DNA of 5,476 bases, taken from contig SFPH01000159.1 of NCBI GenBank assembly GCA_004552115.1, positions 1 through 5,476 on the forward strand. Reading direction: 5' to 3'. Below the pieces are notes generated by a model. That model was not told where the DNA came from. It did no database searches and worked only from the letters and a program-made list of their open reading frames with translations. Made by a program: the position numbers and the translations under genes. This stretch comes from Bacteroidales bacterium (GTDB taxonomy: Bacteria; Bacteroidota; Bacteroidia; Bacteroidales; UBA932). Below, one piece after another: positions 1 through 5,476 of this stretch; position 1 is the first letter of the stretch, and each line of letters opens with the position of its first letter.

Positions 1-939
1 ATCCGGGTCTATCAGGGCACGGCAGGAACTCGTCTCGGCACTCTTCACAAGGCTGACCACGTCGGTCGGCACGCCCTTGAACTCCTTTCTGGACTGCTCG
101 AAAATCCAGAGGCCGCAGATATTCTTGAGGAAGCGGATCTTGCCGTCAATGCCTCCCTCATTGGTAAAATTCAGGGTGAAACTCTCCTCACTTACAACAG
201 GTTCGGAAGCCTCGATGCCTAGGAGCGACCAGGTACCGCAACTCAGATATGCGAAGTTCCGGTCACGGGCCGGAACGGCTGCCACGGCGGATGCGGTGTC
301 GTGACCGGCCACGGCAATTACCGGAACAGGACCAAGACCGGTGGCTTTCTGAACCTGTGGCGATATGGTCCCCACAATGGTTCCCGGCTGTACAAGCCTT
401 CCGAACTGCCCGCGCCGCAGACCGAGGATGGAGAGGATTTCCGGATCCAGATCCCTCTTTCTTACATCCGGGGTGAAGAGAATCTTGTCCGCGATGTCCA
501 GAGCCCGGCTGCCGTTGCGCCTGAGAGTGTCGAGCTGGAACACGGAATTGAAGTTCATGAACTGGATTCCGGTACGGTCATACAGATCCCTGGACGGCAT
601 TTTCCCGAAAAACAATGGCTGTGCCCCGTCCGTATGCGGGTCACGGTATGAATAAGGCAGACCCAGGAGCTGCCCGTCGCTCCCGAAAAGGGAGAAATCG
701 CAGCCCCAGGTGTCAATGCCGATCGATTCTATTTCAATGCCTTCCTGTGCGACACGGCCCAGGGCCTTCAATATCTCATTGTAGAGATGCGGAAGGTTCC
801 AGAACCAATGTCCCGAAATCGGGAGAATGGGATTCTCGAAGCGGCTGAACTCGGTCAGCGTCATCCGCCCGCCTTCCAGCCTTGCGAGGACCGTGCGCCC
901 GCTTGTGGCGCCCAGGTCGACAGTGAAAAAGGTATGCAT
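1..939 (-). CDS. rhaB: L-rhamnulokinase (FGGY kinase), N-terminal part, with an apparent internal in-frame loss
   Basis: Phosphorylates L-rhamnulose to L-rhamnulose 1-phosphate in the cytoplasm, the second step of rhamnose breakdown. The frame is open from the ATG at 939-937 to the window edge, giving 313 codons of a family usually near 480-490 residues; the C-terminus is off the window. Visible motifs are the N-terminal phosphate-binding VDLGATSGR (7-15), IDTWGCDF, YRDPHT, FNSVFQLDTLR, then AVAGHDTASA with the likely catalytic Asp214, YLSCGTWSLLG (231-241), and NFTNEGG. From remembered homologues, residues PD (157-158) should be followed by about 24 residues (SYxLTGKxxxEYT...TTQLVN) before the DLDPEIL segment. 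Here they are absent with frame kept, and restoring 24 residues would put the Asp near E. coli Asp237. Activity is therefore doubtful, or the sequence is misassembled. The start lies 4 nt after the lipoprotein stop codon. The rhamnulokinase identity is secure; the functional state is not. Confidence 0.9.
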   Translation of the reverse strand, partial: MHTFFTVDLGATSGRTVLARLEGGRMTLTEFSRFENPILPISGHWFWNLPHLYNEILKALGRVAQEGIEIESIGIDTWGCDFSLFGSDGQLLGLPYSYRDPHTDGAQPLFFGKMPSRDLYDRTGIQFMNFNSVFQLDTLRRNGSRALDIADKILFTPDVRKRDLDPEILSILGLRRGQFGRLVQPGTIVGTISPQVQKATGLGPVPVIAVAGHDTASAVAAVPARDRNFAYLSCGTWSLLGIEASEPVVSEESFTLNFTNEGGIDGKIRFLKNICGLWIFEQSRKEFKGVPTDVVSLVKSAETSSCRALIDPD

Positions 940-943
940 CCGG

Positions 944-2095
944 CTATAGTCTATCCTTGATGAAACGGCGCAATGTAGCCTCATCCTTCACGCCCGGAGC
1001 CGGGGTGAGCTTGCCGTCGACAATGAAGTAGGAAACAGGAAGAGACTGCACATTGTAGGTGGCAAGGGCCACGGAAGCGCTGCCGTTGCCGTCGCAGACA
1101 TTGATCCATGGAAGCATCTGGTTCCTGACCACAGATGCCCAGGCTGACTTGTCCACGTCGGCGCATACGCTGTAAATCTCGAAACCGCTGTCCTTGAAGT
1201 CCTCATATACAGGAAGCATCACATCCGTATTGAAAAGGGTCTGGGCAGCGTCGGTGGAAGTCCAGAAATAGAGCATCACAACCTTGGACGAAGCCACTGC
1301 GGAGCTGAGCTTGACCTTCTCGCCCTTCACATTGCCCAGTTCAATATCCGGATAACCTGTCTCTTCGGCATTGCTGATCCTCGTGCTGAGATTCAGATAC
1401 TGCTGACGTCGTGCAGCTTCCTTCTGGAGAGCCTTGACATATCTCGAGTCGGGATACACAGTCCTGAGAGAGTCGGCCATATTGCTGAAATGAATGGCGT
1501 CGGTAAGCTGCCCAAATACCGGAAGTTCGTCTCCTACAACCTGATAGAGAACCGGAATGACGGTGAGCGAATGGGAGTTCGAAAGGATGTACTTCACCCT
1601 GCTCCTGTAATATGAAACATAGTCCTGTGTCATCTTCCTCCTGAGTTCGGCGGCAGCGTCCGAGTTCTCGGGAAGGTCGCGGAGCCTGTACGAAGAAGCG
1701 AGAAGCCTGTTGGTGAAATCGGCTTCGTCCTTCTCCACGTCCATAAGTTTCAATGTCTCGTCAGACCCGGTCACGGAATATGAGCCTAGAGTGTCCGAGG
1801 AAACCTTGACCCTTTCTCCGGCCTGAAGGAGGAGGGAGGCGATCTTGGTATCCCTGTAGAAGAGATATATGAACTCAGGCTGGCCCTGAGCCACATTCAC
1901 CTTATATGAATAATGGCCGGAAGCATCCGTCTTCACCGTGTCCAGAATCTGGTATCTGTTGACATCCAGGAGCTTCACGACAATCTCCGAGGAAGCCGCA
2001 TCTGCCAGTGTTCCTTCAATCTTCGCCTGCCTTGAGCAGGAAGCCAGAGCCAGAACTGCCGCAAAGGCAGCCGCCATCTTACTGTAACTTCTCAT
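944..2095 (-). CDS. DUF4369/TlpA-like thioredoxin-fold lipoprotein lacking CxxC
   Basis: Predicted lipoprotein of 383 residues. From the chosen ATG at 2095, the N-terminus has basic residues (R2, K6), a hydrophobic stretch and a lipobox LASC with the lipidated Cys20. The frame also allows ATG at 2119, which would put 8 extra polar residues before the signal, and ATG at 2077, which loses the basic n-region. Residues about 22-120 resemble the beta-rich DUF4369 domain. A helical middle follows, and the C-terminal part from about 246 is a thioredoxin fold (KVVMLYFWTSTDAA, FEIYSVCADVD, LPWINVCDGNG, YNVQSLPVSYFIVDGKL with a cis-Pro at about 353). Where TlpA has WCxxC this protein has STDAAQ, so it has no redox disulfide and probably binds or scaffolds rather than exchanging thiols. 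Similar cysteine-less relatives are, as I recall, common in Bacteroides. Function and substrate are unknown. It overlaps the HIT gene by 17 nt and precedes rhaB by 4 nt, suggesting co-transcription. Confidence 0.85.
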   Translation of the reverse strand: MRSYSKMAAAFAAVLALASCSRQAKIEGTLADAASSEIVVKLLDVNRYQILDTVKTDASGHYSYKVNVAQGQPEFIYLFYRDTKIASLLLQAGERVKVSSDTLGSYSVTGSDETLKLMDVEKDEADFTNRLLASSYRLRDLPENSDAAAELRRKMTQDYVSYYRSRVKYILSNSHSLTVIPVLYQVVGDELPVFGQLTDAIHFSNMADSLRTVYPDSRYVKALQKEAARRQQYLNLSTRISNAEETGYPDIELGNVKGEKVKLSSAVASSKVVMLYFWTSTDAAQTLFNTDVMLPVYEDFKDSGFEIYSVCADVDKSAWASVVRNQMLPWINVCDGNGSASVALATYNVQSLPVSYFIVDGKLTPAPGVKDEATLRRFIKDRL

Positions 2096-2486
2096 ATTCT
2101 GCCAATATTGAATCTGCAATGGATTTGAACTCTTCCGGGGAAAGCTTCAGCTTCTCCCTGCGGAAATCCACGTCGCTCTCCTGCTGGAGAGGAATGAGGT
2201 GGATATGGGTGTGGGGAACTTCGAGGCCGAGCACGCACACACCGACCCTCTTGCAAGGCACGGCTGCCTGGATGGCCAGCGCAACCTTCTTCGCAAAGGC
2301 GCAGAGGCCTGCATATGTCGCGTCGTCAAGATTGAAGATATAGTCATCCTCCACATTCCTCGGAATCACGAGAGTATGGCCCTTGACGAGAGGATTGATG
2401 TCGAGGAAGGCGTAGAAGTCCTCGCTTTCCGCCACCTTGTATGACGGAATTTCGCCCTTGGCTATCTTGGTGAATACAGTTGCCAT
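2079..2486 (-). CDS. HIT-family (histidine triad) nucleotide-binding hydrolase
   Basis: Cytoplasmic histidine-triad protein of 135 residues, the usual size of the Hint-like branch. These enzymes hydrolyse nucleoside phosphoramidates or related nucleotide conjugates; the true substrate here is not known. The N-terminal TVFTKIAKGEIPSYKVAE and INPLVKGHTLVIPR (about 30-43) are typical. The triad is HTHIHLIPL, with His92, His94 and His96, preceded by the hinge GLEVP. The middle His96 region carries the catalytic nucleophile in this family. An upstream in-frame ATG at 2558 would add 24 residues lying inside greA and unlike the family, so I chose the ATG at 2486, which starts MATVFTKI and sits 4 nt after the greA stop. 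The greA-HIT order recurs in Bacteroidales as I recall it, which supports one operon with greA. Confidence 0.95.
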   Translation of the reverse strand: MATVFTKIAKGEIPSYKVAESEDFYAFLDINPLVKGHTLVIPRNVEDDYIFNLDDATYAGLCAFAKKVALAIQAAVPCKRVGVCVLGLEVPHTHIHLIPLQQESDVDFRREKLKLSPEEFKSIADSILAEYEKLQ

Positions 2487-2490
2487 AGAC

Positions 2491-2961
2491 TTAGAGTGAG
2501 ATGTCCAGAATCTTGAACTTGATAATGCCTGAAGGCACCTGTGCCTCCACCACGTCACCCTTGGAATGTCCGAGGAGGGCCTTGGCGATAGGAGTCGTGG
2601 ATGCGAGCTTTCCCTTGGCGAAGTCAGCCTCGGTCTCGCCGACGATGGTGAACTCCATGACCTTCTTCATGGCGAGGTTCTCCACCTTGACCTTGTTCAT
2701 CATCTGCACGCGGTCGGTTCCGATCTGGGACTCGTCAATGATCTTGGCGTTGGCCACCAGATTCTTGAGATTTGCTATCTTGAGCTCAAGGAGGGCCTGG
2801 GCCTCCCTTGCAGCATCATATTCGGCGTTCTCGGACAAATCGCCCTTCTCTCTCGCCTCCGCAATCGCTGCGGAGATGACAGGACGCTGGGCCAATGCTT
2901 CAGCCAGGTCCTTCTTGAGCTTGTCAAGCCCTTCCTGGGTCATATAATGATTCTCTGCCAT
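2491..2961 (-). CDS. greA: Transcription elongation factor GreA
   Basis: Secondary-channel factor that stimulates RNA polymerase to cleave backtracked transcripts. The product is 156 residues, the normal length. The N-terminal coiled coil spans about 7-75, and its tip carries REKGDLSENAEYDAA with Asp41 and Glu44, the two acidic residues that coordinate the catalytic magnesium; they fall at the same numbers as in E. coli GreA. The C-terminal FKBP-like domain contains the segments YTIV-like FTIVGETEADFAKGK, STTPIAKALLGHSKGD and VEAQVPSG, ending in ILDISL. I chose the ATG at 2961 (MAENHYMTQEGL); the frame is open to an ATG at 3033 but the extra 24 residues come from an AT-rich, hairpin-bearing leader and do not resemble GreA. 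No Shine-Dalgarno is seen; the start is preceded by an A/T-rich stretch (TAAAAAATTATATT), as is usual in Bacteroidetes. It is first in a tight unit with the HIT, lipoprotein and rhaB genes. Confidence 0.97.
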   Translation of the reverse strand: MAENHYMTQEGLDKLKKDLAEALAQRPVISAAIAEAREKGDLSENAEYDAAREAQALLELKIANLKNLVANAKIIDESQIGTDRVQMMNKVKVENLAMKKVMEFTIVGETEADFAKGKLASTTPIAKALLGHSKGDVVEAQVPSGIIKFKILDISL

Positions 2962-2996
2962 AATATAATTTTTTAGCGTCAAACAATTAAAAATGA

Positions 2997-3016
2997 GTTC
3001 TGCCTGCCGGCAGAAC
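2997..3016 (-). terminator. Hairpin with T-run, candidate intrinsic terminator or leader stem
   Basis: Perfect 8-bp inverted repeat (GTTCTGCC / GGCAGAAC) around a 4-base GGCA loop, with four G/C pairs in each arm's lower and upper part. On the minus strand it is followed two to three bases later by TTTTT, as expected for an intrinsic terminator. It sits 33 nt past the stop of the small membrane protein gene and 35 nt before greA. It could end the glgP-ribF unit, or, if the promoter box at 3031-3038 is real, form a stem at the very 5' end of the greA transcript. Confidence 0.5.
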
Positions 3017-3030
3017 CCGTTCGTTTTATG

Positions 3031-3038
3031 CAAATATA
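3031..3038 (-). promoter_or_regulatory. Candidate Bacteroidetes -7 promoter box (TATATTTG) for greA
   Basis: TATATTTG on the minus strand matches the Bacteroidetes sigma-70 -7 consensus TAnnTTTG exactly and lies in the only intergenic stretch before the greA unit. I see no good TTG/TTTG -33 element at the expected 19-21 nt spacing; the region there is the end of the upstream gene (nearest match TTC about 23 nt upstream). Initiation would give a leader of roughly 60 nt containing the hairpin at 2997-3016. A weak call resting on one box. Confidence 0.4.
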
Positions 3039-3049
3039 TGAAAAATCTT

Positions 3050-3556
3050 TCAGAATTCCTTGAATTTCGGCGACATTATCTCGGAATAGATCACAAGCTT
3101 TTTAGGGTCAATGGCTTCGCGCCTGTCTCCTTCCGGGATGGCAGGAGACTTCTCCCCGCCTGCAGCCACGGCCGGCGTTTCATCCTCCGCGGATTCAAGT
3201 ACATCAGGCACTTCGAAACTTCCTGATACCACGGGACTGTATGTCTGAGGCAATGCCTCCTCTGTTTCTTCCGCAACAAGAGACTCCCCGGCCTCCTCAG
3301 CAGCCGGGACCGGCTCCCCAGATTCCCCGACAGGTTCCTCCGCCTCTCCGGTCAGATCCTCATCCTCCCAGGTCAGATCCTCATCCTCTCCTGCAGGCAA
3401 CGGCAAATTGGACACGGTAGGGAACTCCGGCACAGACGGCCGGGCACGCTTTTCCGACGATGCGGCAGAACGCTTCTTCCTGCGGGACTTCACCCGAAAG
3501 TCAAGCAGGATTGAAAGGCCGATTATGACCAGCAGAAATATTTCGTGGGCGCTCAT
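3050..3556 (-). CDS. Small single-pass membrane protein with acidic disordered tail, function unknown
   Basis: 168 residues, no family name I can assign. Residues 6-20 (IFLLVIIGLSILLDF) form one hydrophobic segment with almost no N-terminal overhang, followed at once by a strong basic cluster (RVKSRRKKR, 21-29), which predicts that the tail stays in the cytoplasm. Residues about 55-145 are rich in Glu, Pro, Ala and Gly, low in complexity and probably disordered, with a tandem 7-residue repeat (EDEDLTW/EDEDLTG, 57-70). The last 20 residues (from IDPKKLVIYSEIM to KFKEF) are ordered-looking and basic/hydrophobic, and resemble a C-terminal motif I recall in short Bacteroidales membrane proteins (xDxRKAVIYSEIL). 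This suggests a membrane-tethered docking peptide on a flexible linker; that is inference. The gene starts 22 nt after the ribF stop and is probably co-transcribed with ribF. The frame is coherent and the composition protein-like, so I believe it is real. Confidence 0.75.
   Translation of the reverse strand: MSAHEIFLLVIIGLSILLDFRVKSRRKKRSAASSEKRARPSVPEFPTVSNLPLPAGEDEDLTWEDEDLTGEAEEPVGESGEPVPAAEEAGESLVAEETEEALPQTYSPVVSGSFEVPDVLESAEDETPAVAAGGEKSPAIPEGDRREAIDPKKLVIYSEIMSPKFKEF
3347..3388 (-). repeat. Tandem 21-bp direct repeat inside the small membrane protein gene
   Basis: Two adjacent 21-base units (3347-3367 and 3368-3388) share an identical 18-base core, encoding EDEDLT twice. A recent in-frame duplication in the disordered acidic linker; copy number could vary between strains without breaking the frame. 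Confidence 0.85.
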
Positions 3557-3578
3557 TGCGAATTATCAGTTCCGACCG

Positions 3579-4459
3579 CTAATATAATGATTTTTCAGCA
3601 ATCAGAGAATAACATTTCTCCCTGTCCCTTCCGAGCTGGGCTGCGAGCCCCGCCATATCGGGGAATCTGGCCTCGTCTCGGATTTTGGTGATGAAGGTCA
3701 GGGTGATGTCAAGGCCGTAGATATCCTCATTGAAATCGAAGATATTGGTCTCGATGGTCATCGCATTGCCGTTGCCGACAGTAGGGCGGACACCGATATT
3801 GCACATTCGGTCTCGACGCGGACCAGGTAAACTCCCCCTGCGGGAATGAGCTTGAGCGGCTCATACAGTTGCATATTGGCCGTCGGGAAGCCCATGGTGC
3901 GTCCCAGGCGGTTTCCGGCCACCACCACTCCGTGGAGCTGGTAGCCGTATCCCAGCATTGCGTTGGCCTTCTCGACCTGGCCGGTGGCAAGAAGATTGCG
4001 TATCTTGGTGGAGCTCAGGACAATGCCTTCAGGCCCTGTGTATCTGTCGGCCCTGATGACCTCGAGTCCGAGTCTCTCCGCTATCCCGGCAGTCTCTTCA
4101 GGCGTCCTGAGGTCGGAACCTATCCTGTTGTCATAGCCGAGCAGTATAGTCCTGCCGCCAAGGCGTTCGACTATCCATTCTCTAAGATATTCCTCGGTCG
4201 TCATCCGGCTGAAAGCCCTGGTGAACGGAATGACCTCGACATAATTGACTCCGATTCCGGTAAGGATGCGCTTCTTCTCCTCCATGGTGGTGAGCAGCCT
4301 GAGGTTGCGGGCGTCATCCTGCAGGACATTGCGCGGGTGAGGCCAGAACGTGACGACCATGCTCCAGTCGCCGCGCTCCCCGGCAGCTTTCACCAGCTGC
4401 TCCAAAAGAAAACGGTGCCCGAGATGGACACCGTCAAAAAATCCTGTGGCTACAACCAT
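3579..4459 (-). pseudogene. ribF: Bifunctional riboflavin kinase/FAD synthetase, frameshifted in the kinase domain
   Basis: RibF converts riboflavin to FMN and then FAD in the cytoplasm. Frame one (ATG at 4459) encodes the FAD synthetase nucleotidyltransferase: TGFFDGVHLGH (5-15), TFWPHPR (37-43), LLGYDNRIG (106-114), VLSSTKIR (147-154), then the start of the riboflavin kinase barrel, LHGVVVAGNRLGRTMGFPTANM (175-196) and PAGGVYLVRVETE. Similarity ends at Glu218 (3806-3808); that frame runs on with unrelated residues to a stop at 3758. The rest of the kinase domain continues in another frame from 3806 (CNIGVRPTVGNG, TIETNIFDFNEDIYG, TFITKIRDEARF) to the stop at 3579. It includes the Glu of TIE, the expected catalytic base. 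The join needs a net loss of 3n+1 bases; homologues usually have about six more residues here, so perhaps about 19 nt are missing. FMN synthesis would fail if this is real; RibF is normally essential, so a sequence error is plausible. The start overlaps the phosphorylase stop by 10 nt and gives an N-terminus roughly 10 residues shorter than usual. Confidence 0.88.
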
Positions 4460-5476
4460 CTCACGAGTCCGAAGTCCTGTCTGTGAGGCAGGAGAGGATT
4501 CTTTGGATAGATCCTCGCGGCTACCTGGTACATTCCAGTACGCTCAGGCAGGATTGAAGCCTGGTACCTGACAACGCCGTCCTTGCTCTCGACTACATTG
4601 AACTCGCACCTGTCCTGGATGTGGAGCTGGCCCTTCCTGTCGGAAACGGCGAAGAGCATCTCGACTCCGATATCCTCCGGATTGAGGTTGCCGATATTGA
4701 GAACCACCTCTGAATTGAAGAGGCTGTCCGGGGACAATGTGTATGAAGAATCAGGCTGGGTGTATGAGATGACCTCGATGGCAGGCCACTCCCTGCGCAC
4801 ATTCTTCTTCCAGGCGGAGATCTCGCGGGCAAGTCTGAAGTTGTCGGCGATCATCTTCCCGGCCCTTTCGGACTGAGGAACATAGTACTGGTTCACATAG
4901 TCGGTGAGCATCCTGTTCGTGGTGAAGTTGCATGCAACCTGGGCCACCGTGTTCCTGATGTATTCAATCCAGCCGGCAGAACGTCCGGTCTTCTTGTCAA
5001 CGTCGTAGTAGAGAGGGGCGATCTCGTTCTCGATGGTGGTGTAGATGGTGGCGGAATCGAGCTCGTTCTGATACTGCTGGTCGTCGTATGTCCTCTCGAG
5101 AGGCAGAGCCCAGCCGGCACCCTTCCTGTAGCCCTCGACCCACCAGCCGTCGAGCACGGAGAAGTGCATCACACCGTTCATGGCAGCCTTCTCTCCTGAT
5201 GTTCCGGAAGCCTCCTGAGGACGGGTAGGATTGTTCATCCACACGTCAACGCCCTGCACAAGCCTCTTTGCGAGGGAGATGTCATAGCCCGGAACGAAGA
5301 CAATCTTTCCGATGAACCTCTCGTCCTTGGAAATCTCCACGATCCTGCGGATGAGGTCCTGGCCGGCCTTGTCTGCCGGATGGGCCTTTCCGGCGAAGAG
5401 GAACTGGACAGGCATGGCCGGATTGTTCACAATCTCGCTGAGCCTGTCGAGGTCGGTGAAGAGGAGAGTTGCCCTC
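4450..5476 (-). CDS. glgP: Glycogen/alpha-glucan phosphorylase (GT35), C-terminal part
   Basis: Releases glucose 1-phosphate from glycogen or maltodextrin in the cytoplasm with a PLP cofactor. About 341 codons are in the window; the N-terminal portion is beyond the right edge (Bacteroidales members are roughly 850 residues). The frame is open through the edge, reading RATLLFTDLDRL before the internal GTG at 5430. Visible landmarks: VQFLFAGKAHPADKAGQDLI, YDISLAKRLVQGVDVWMNNP, and EASGTSGEKAAMNG, whose Lys (codon 5188-5190) is the PLP Schiff-base lysine. HFSVLDGWWVEGY follows. A C-terminal beta-sandwich-like region then runs to YPKNPLLPHRQDFGLVRWL, a tail I recall from Bacteroides glycogen phosphorylases of the TIGR02094 type. 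The Glu before the PLP lysine, where many relatives have Met, is the Bacteroides variant. The stop codon (4450-4452) lies inside the ribF start region, so the two are likely translationally linked. I see no lesion in the visible part. Confidence 0.95.
   Translation of the reverse strand, partial: RATLLFTDLDRLSEIVNNPAMPVQFLFAGKAHPADKAGQDLIRRIVEISKDERFIGKIVFVPGYDISLAKRLVQGVDVWMNNPTRPQEASGTSGEKAAMNGVMHFSVLDGWWVEGYRKGAGWALPLERTYDDQQYQNELDSATIYTTIENEIAPLYYDVDKKTGRSAGWIEYIRNTVAQVACNFTTNRMLTDYVNQYYVPQSERAGKMIADNFRLAREISAWKKNVRREWPAIEVISYTQPDSSYTLSPDSLFNSEVVLNIGNLNPEDIGVEMLFAVSDRKGQLHIQDRCEFNVVESKDGVVRYQASILPERTGMYQVAARIYPKNPLLPHRQDFGLVRWL

Noticed and set aside
249..848. Several plus-strand open frames of 75-116 codons in the left 850 bases
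   Set aside because: They lie antisense to the continuous rhaB frame, which carries family motifs along its whole length.
2487..2558. Longer HIT start at 2558
   Set aside because: The 24 extra residues lie within the greA coding sequence and do not match the family N-terminus; the ATG at 2486 fits it exactly.
2501..2976. Overlapping plus-strand open frames of 148 and 136 codons opposite greA
   Set aside because: Both mirror greA codons on the other strand, and neither resembles a known protein.
2997..3016. Inverted repeat as a mobile-element end or attachment site
   Set aside because: It is a single short stem between genes with a T-run, with no transposase, second copy or target duplication in the window.
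2962..3033. Longer GreA start at 3033
   Set aside because: The added residues come from the leader with the hairpin and are unlike any GreA N-terminus; the 2961 start puts Asp41/Glu44 at their canonical numbers.
3758..3830. Programmed frameshifting in ribF
   Set aside because: No slippery heptamer, stop codon at the shift or downstream stem is visible at 3804-3808, and residues seem to be missing at the join, which a ribosomal shift would not explain.
3869..4486. 205-codon open frame on the plus strand opposite ribF
   Set aside because: Antisense to clear RibF coding sequence; the translation shows no recognisable motif and is explained by the codon bias of the opposite strand.
4450..5430. 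Phosphorylase as a complete 326-residue protein starting at GTG 5430
   Set aside because: The frame and family similarity continue to the window edge, so this is a partial gene with an internal GTG.

Overview
All six genes I can support lie on the minus strand, so transcription runs from the right edge to the left. The proteins fit the order Bacteroidales. Evidence includes a GreA ending in VAISL/DISL style, a HIT protein directly after greA, a DUF4369/TlpA-like lipoprotein, the GTSGEKAAMNG form of glycogen phosphorylase, A-rich leaders rather than Shine-Dalgarno sequences, and one TAnnTTTG-type promoter box. The base composition is moderately GC-rich, which would suit an uncultured gut or rumen Bacteroidales lineage. 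I infer this from remembered family sequences, and I cannot place the genus.

Layout in the direction of transcription: (1) the C-terminal part of a glycogen/alpha-glucan phosphorylase (4450-5476, N-terminus off the right edge); (2) ribF, riboflavin kinase/FAD synthetase, overlapping the phosphorylase by 10 bases and broken by a frameshift near 3806 (3579-4459); (3) a small single-pass membrane protein with a long acidic tail and a conserved-looking C-terminus (3050-3556); (4) a short intergenic stretch with a hairpin and a candidate promoter (2962-3049); (5) greA (2491-2961); (6) a HIT-family hydrolase (2079-2486); (7) a thioredoxin-fold lipoprotein without the CxxC active site (944-2095); (8) the N-terminal 313 codons of rhaB, L-rhamnulokinase (1-939, C-terminus off the left edge), which appears to lack about 24 internal residues.

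The genes look like two transcription units. The first is glgP-ribF-small membrane protein. The second is greA-HIT-tlpA-like-rhaB, joined by gaps of 4 nt, an overlap of 17 nt and a gap of 4 nt. Most products are housekeeping: storage polysaccharide breakdown, flavin cofactor synthesis, transcript cleavage and nucleotide hydrolysis. The lipoprotein and the rhamnose kinase are more accessory. No RNA gene, mobile element, CRISPR array or defence system is visible.

I did not find a convincing undescribed system. The points most worth checking are the two lesions in otherwise well-conserved enzymes (ribF frameshift and rhaB internal loss), the cysteine-less thioredoxin fold, and the tail-motif membrane protein.
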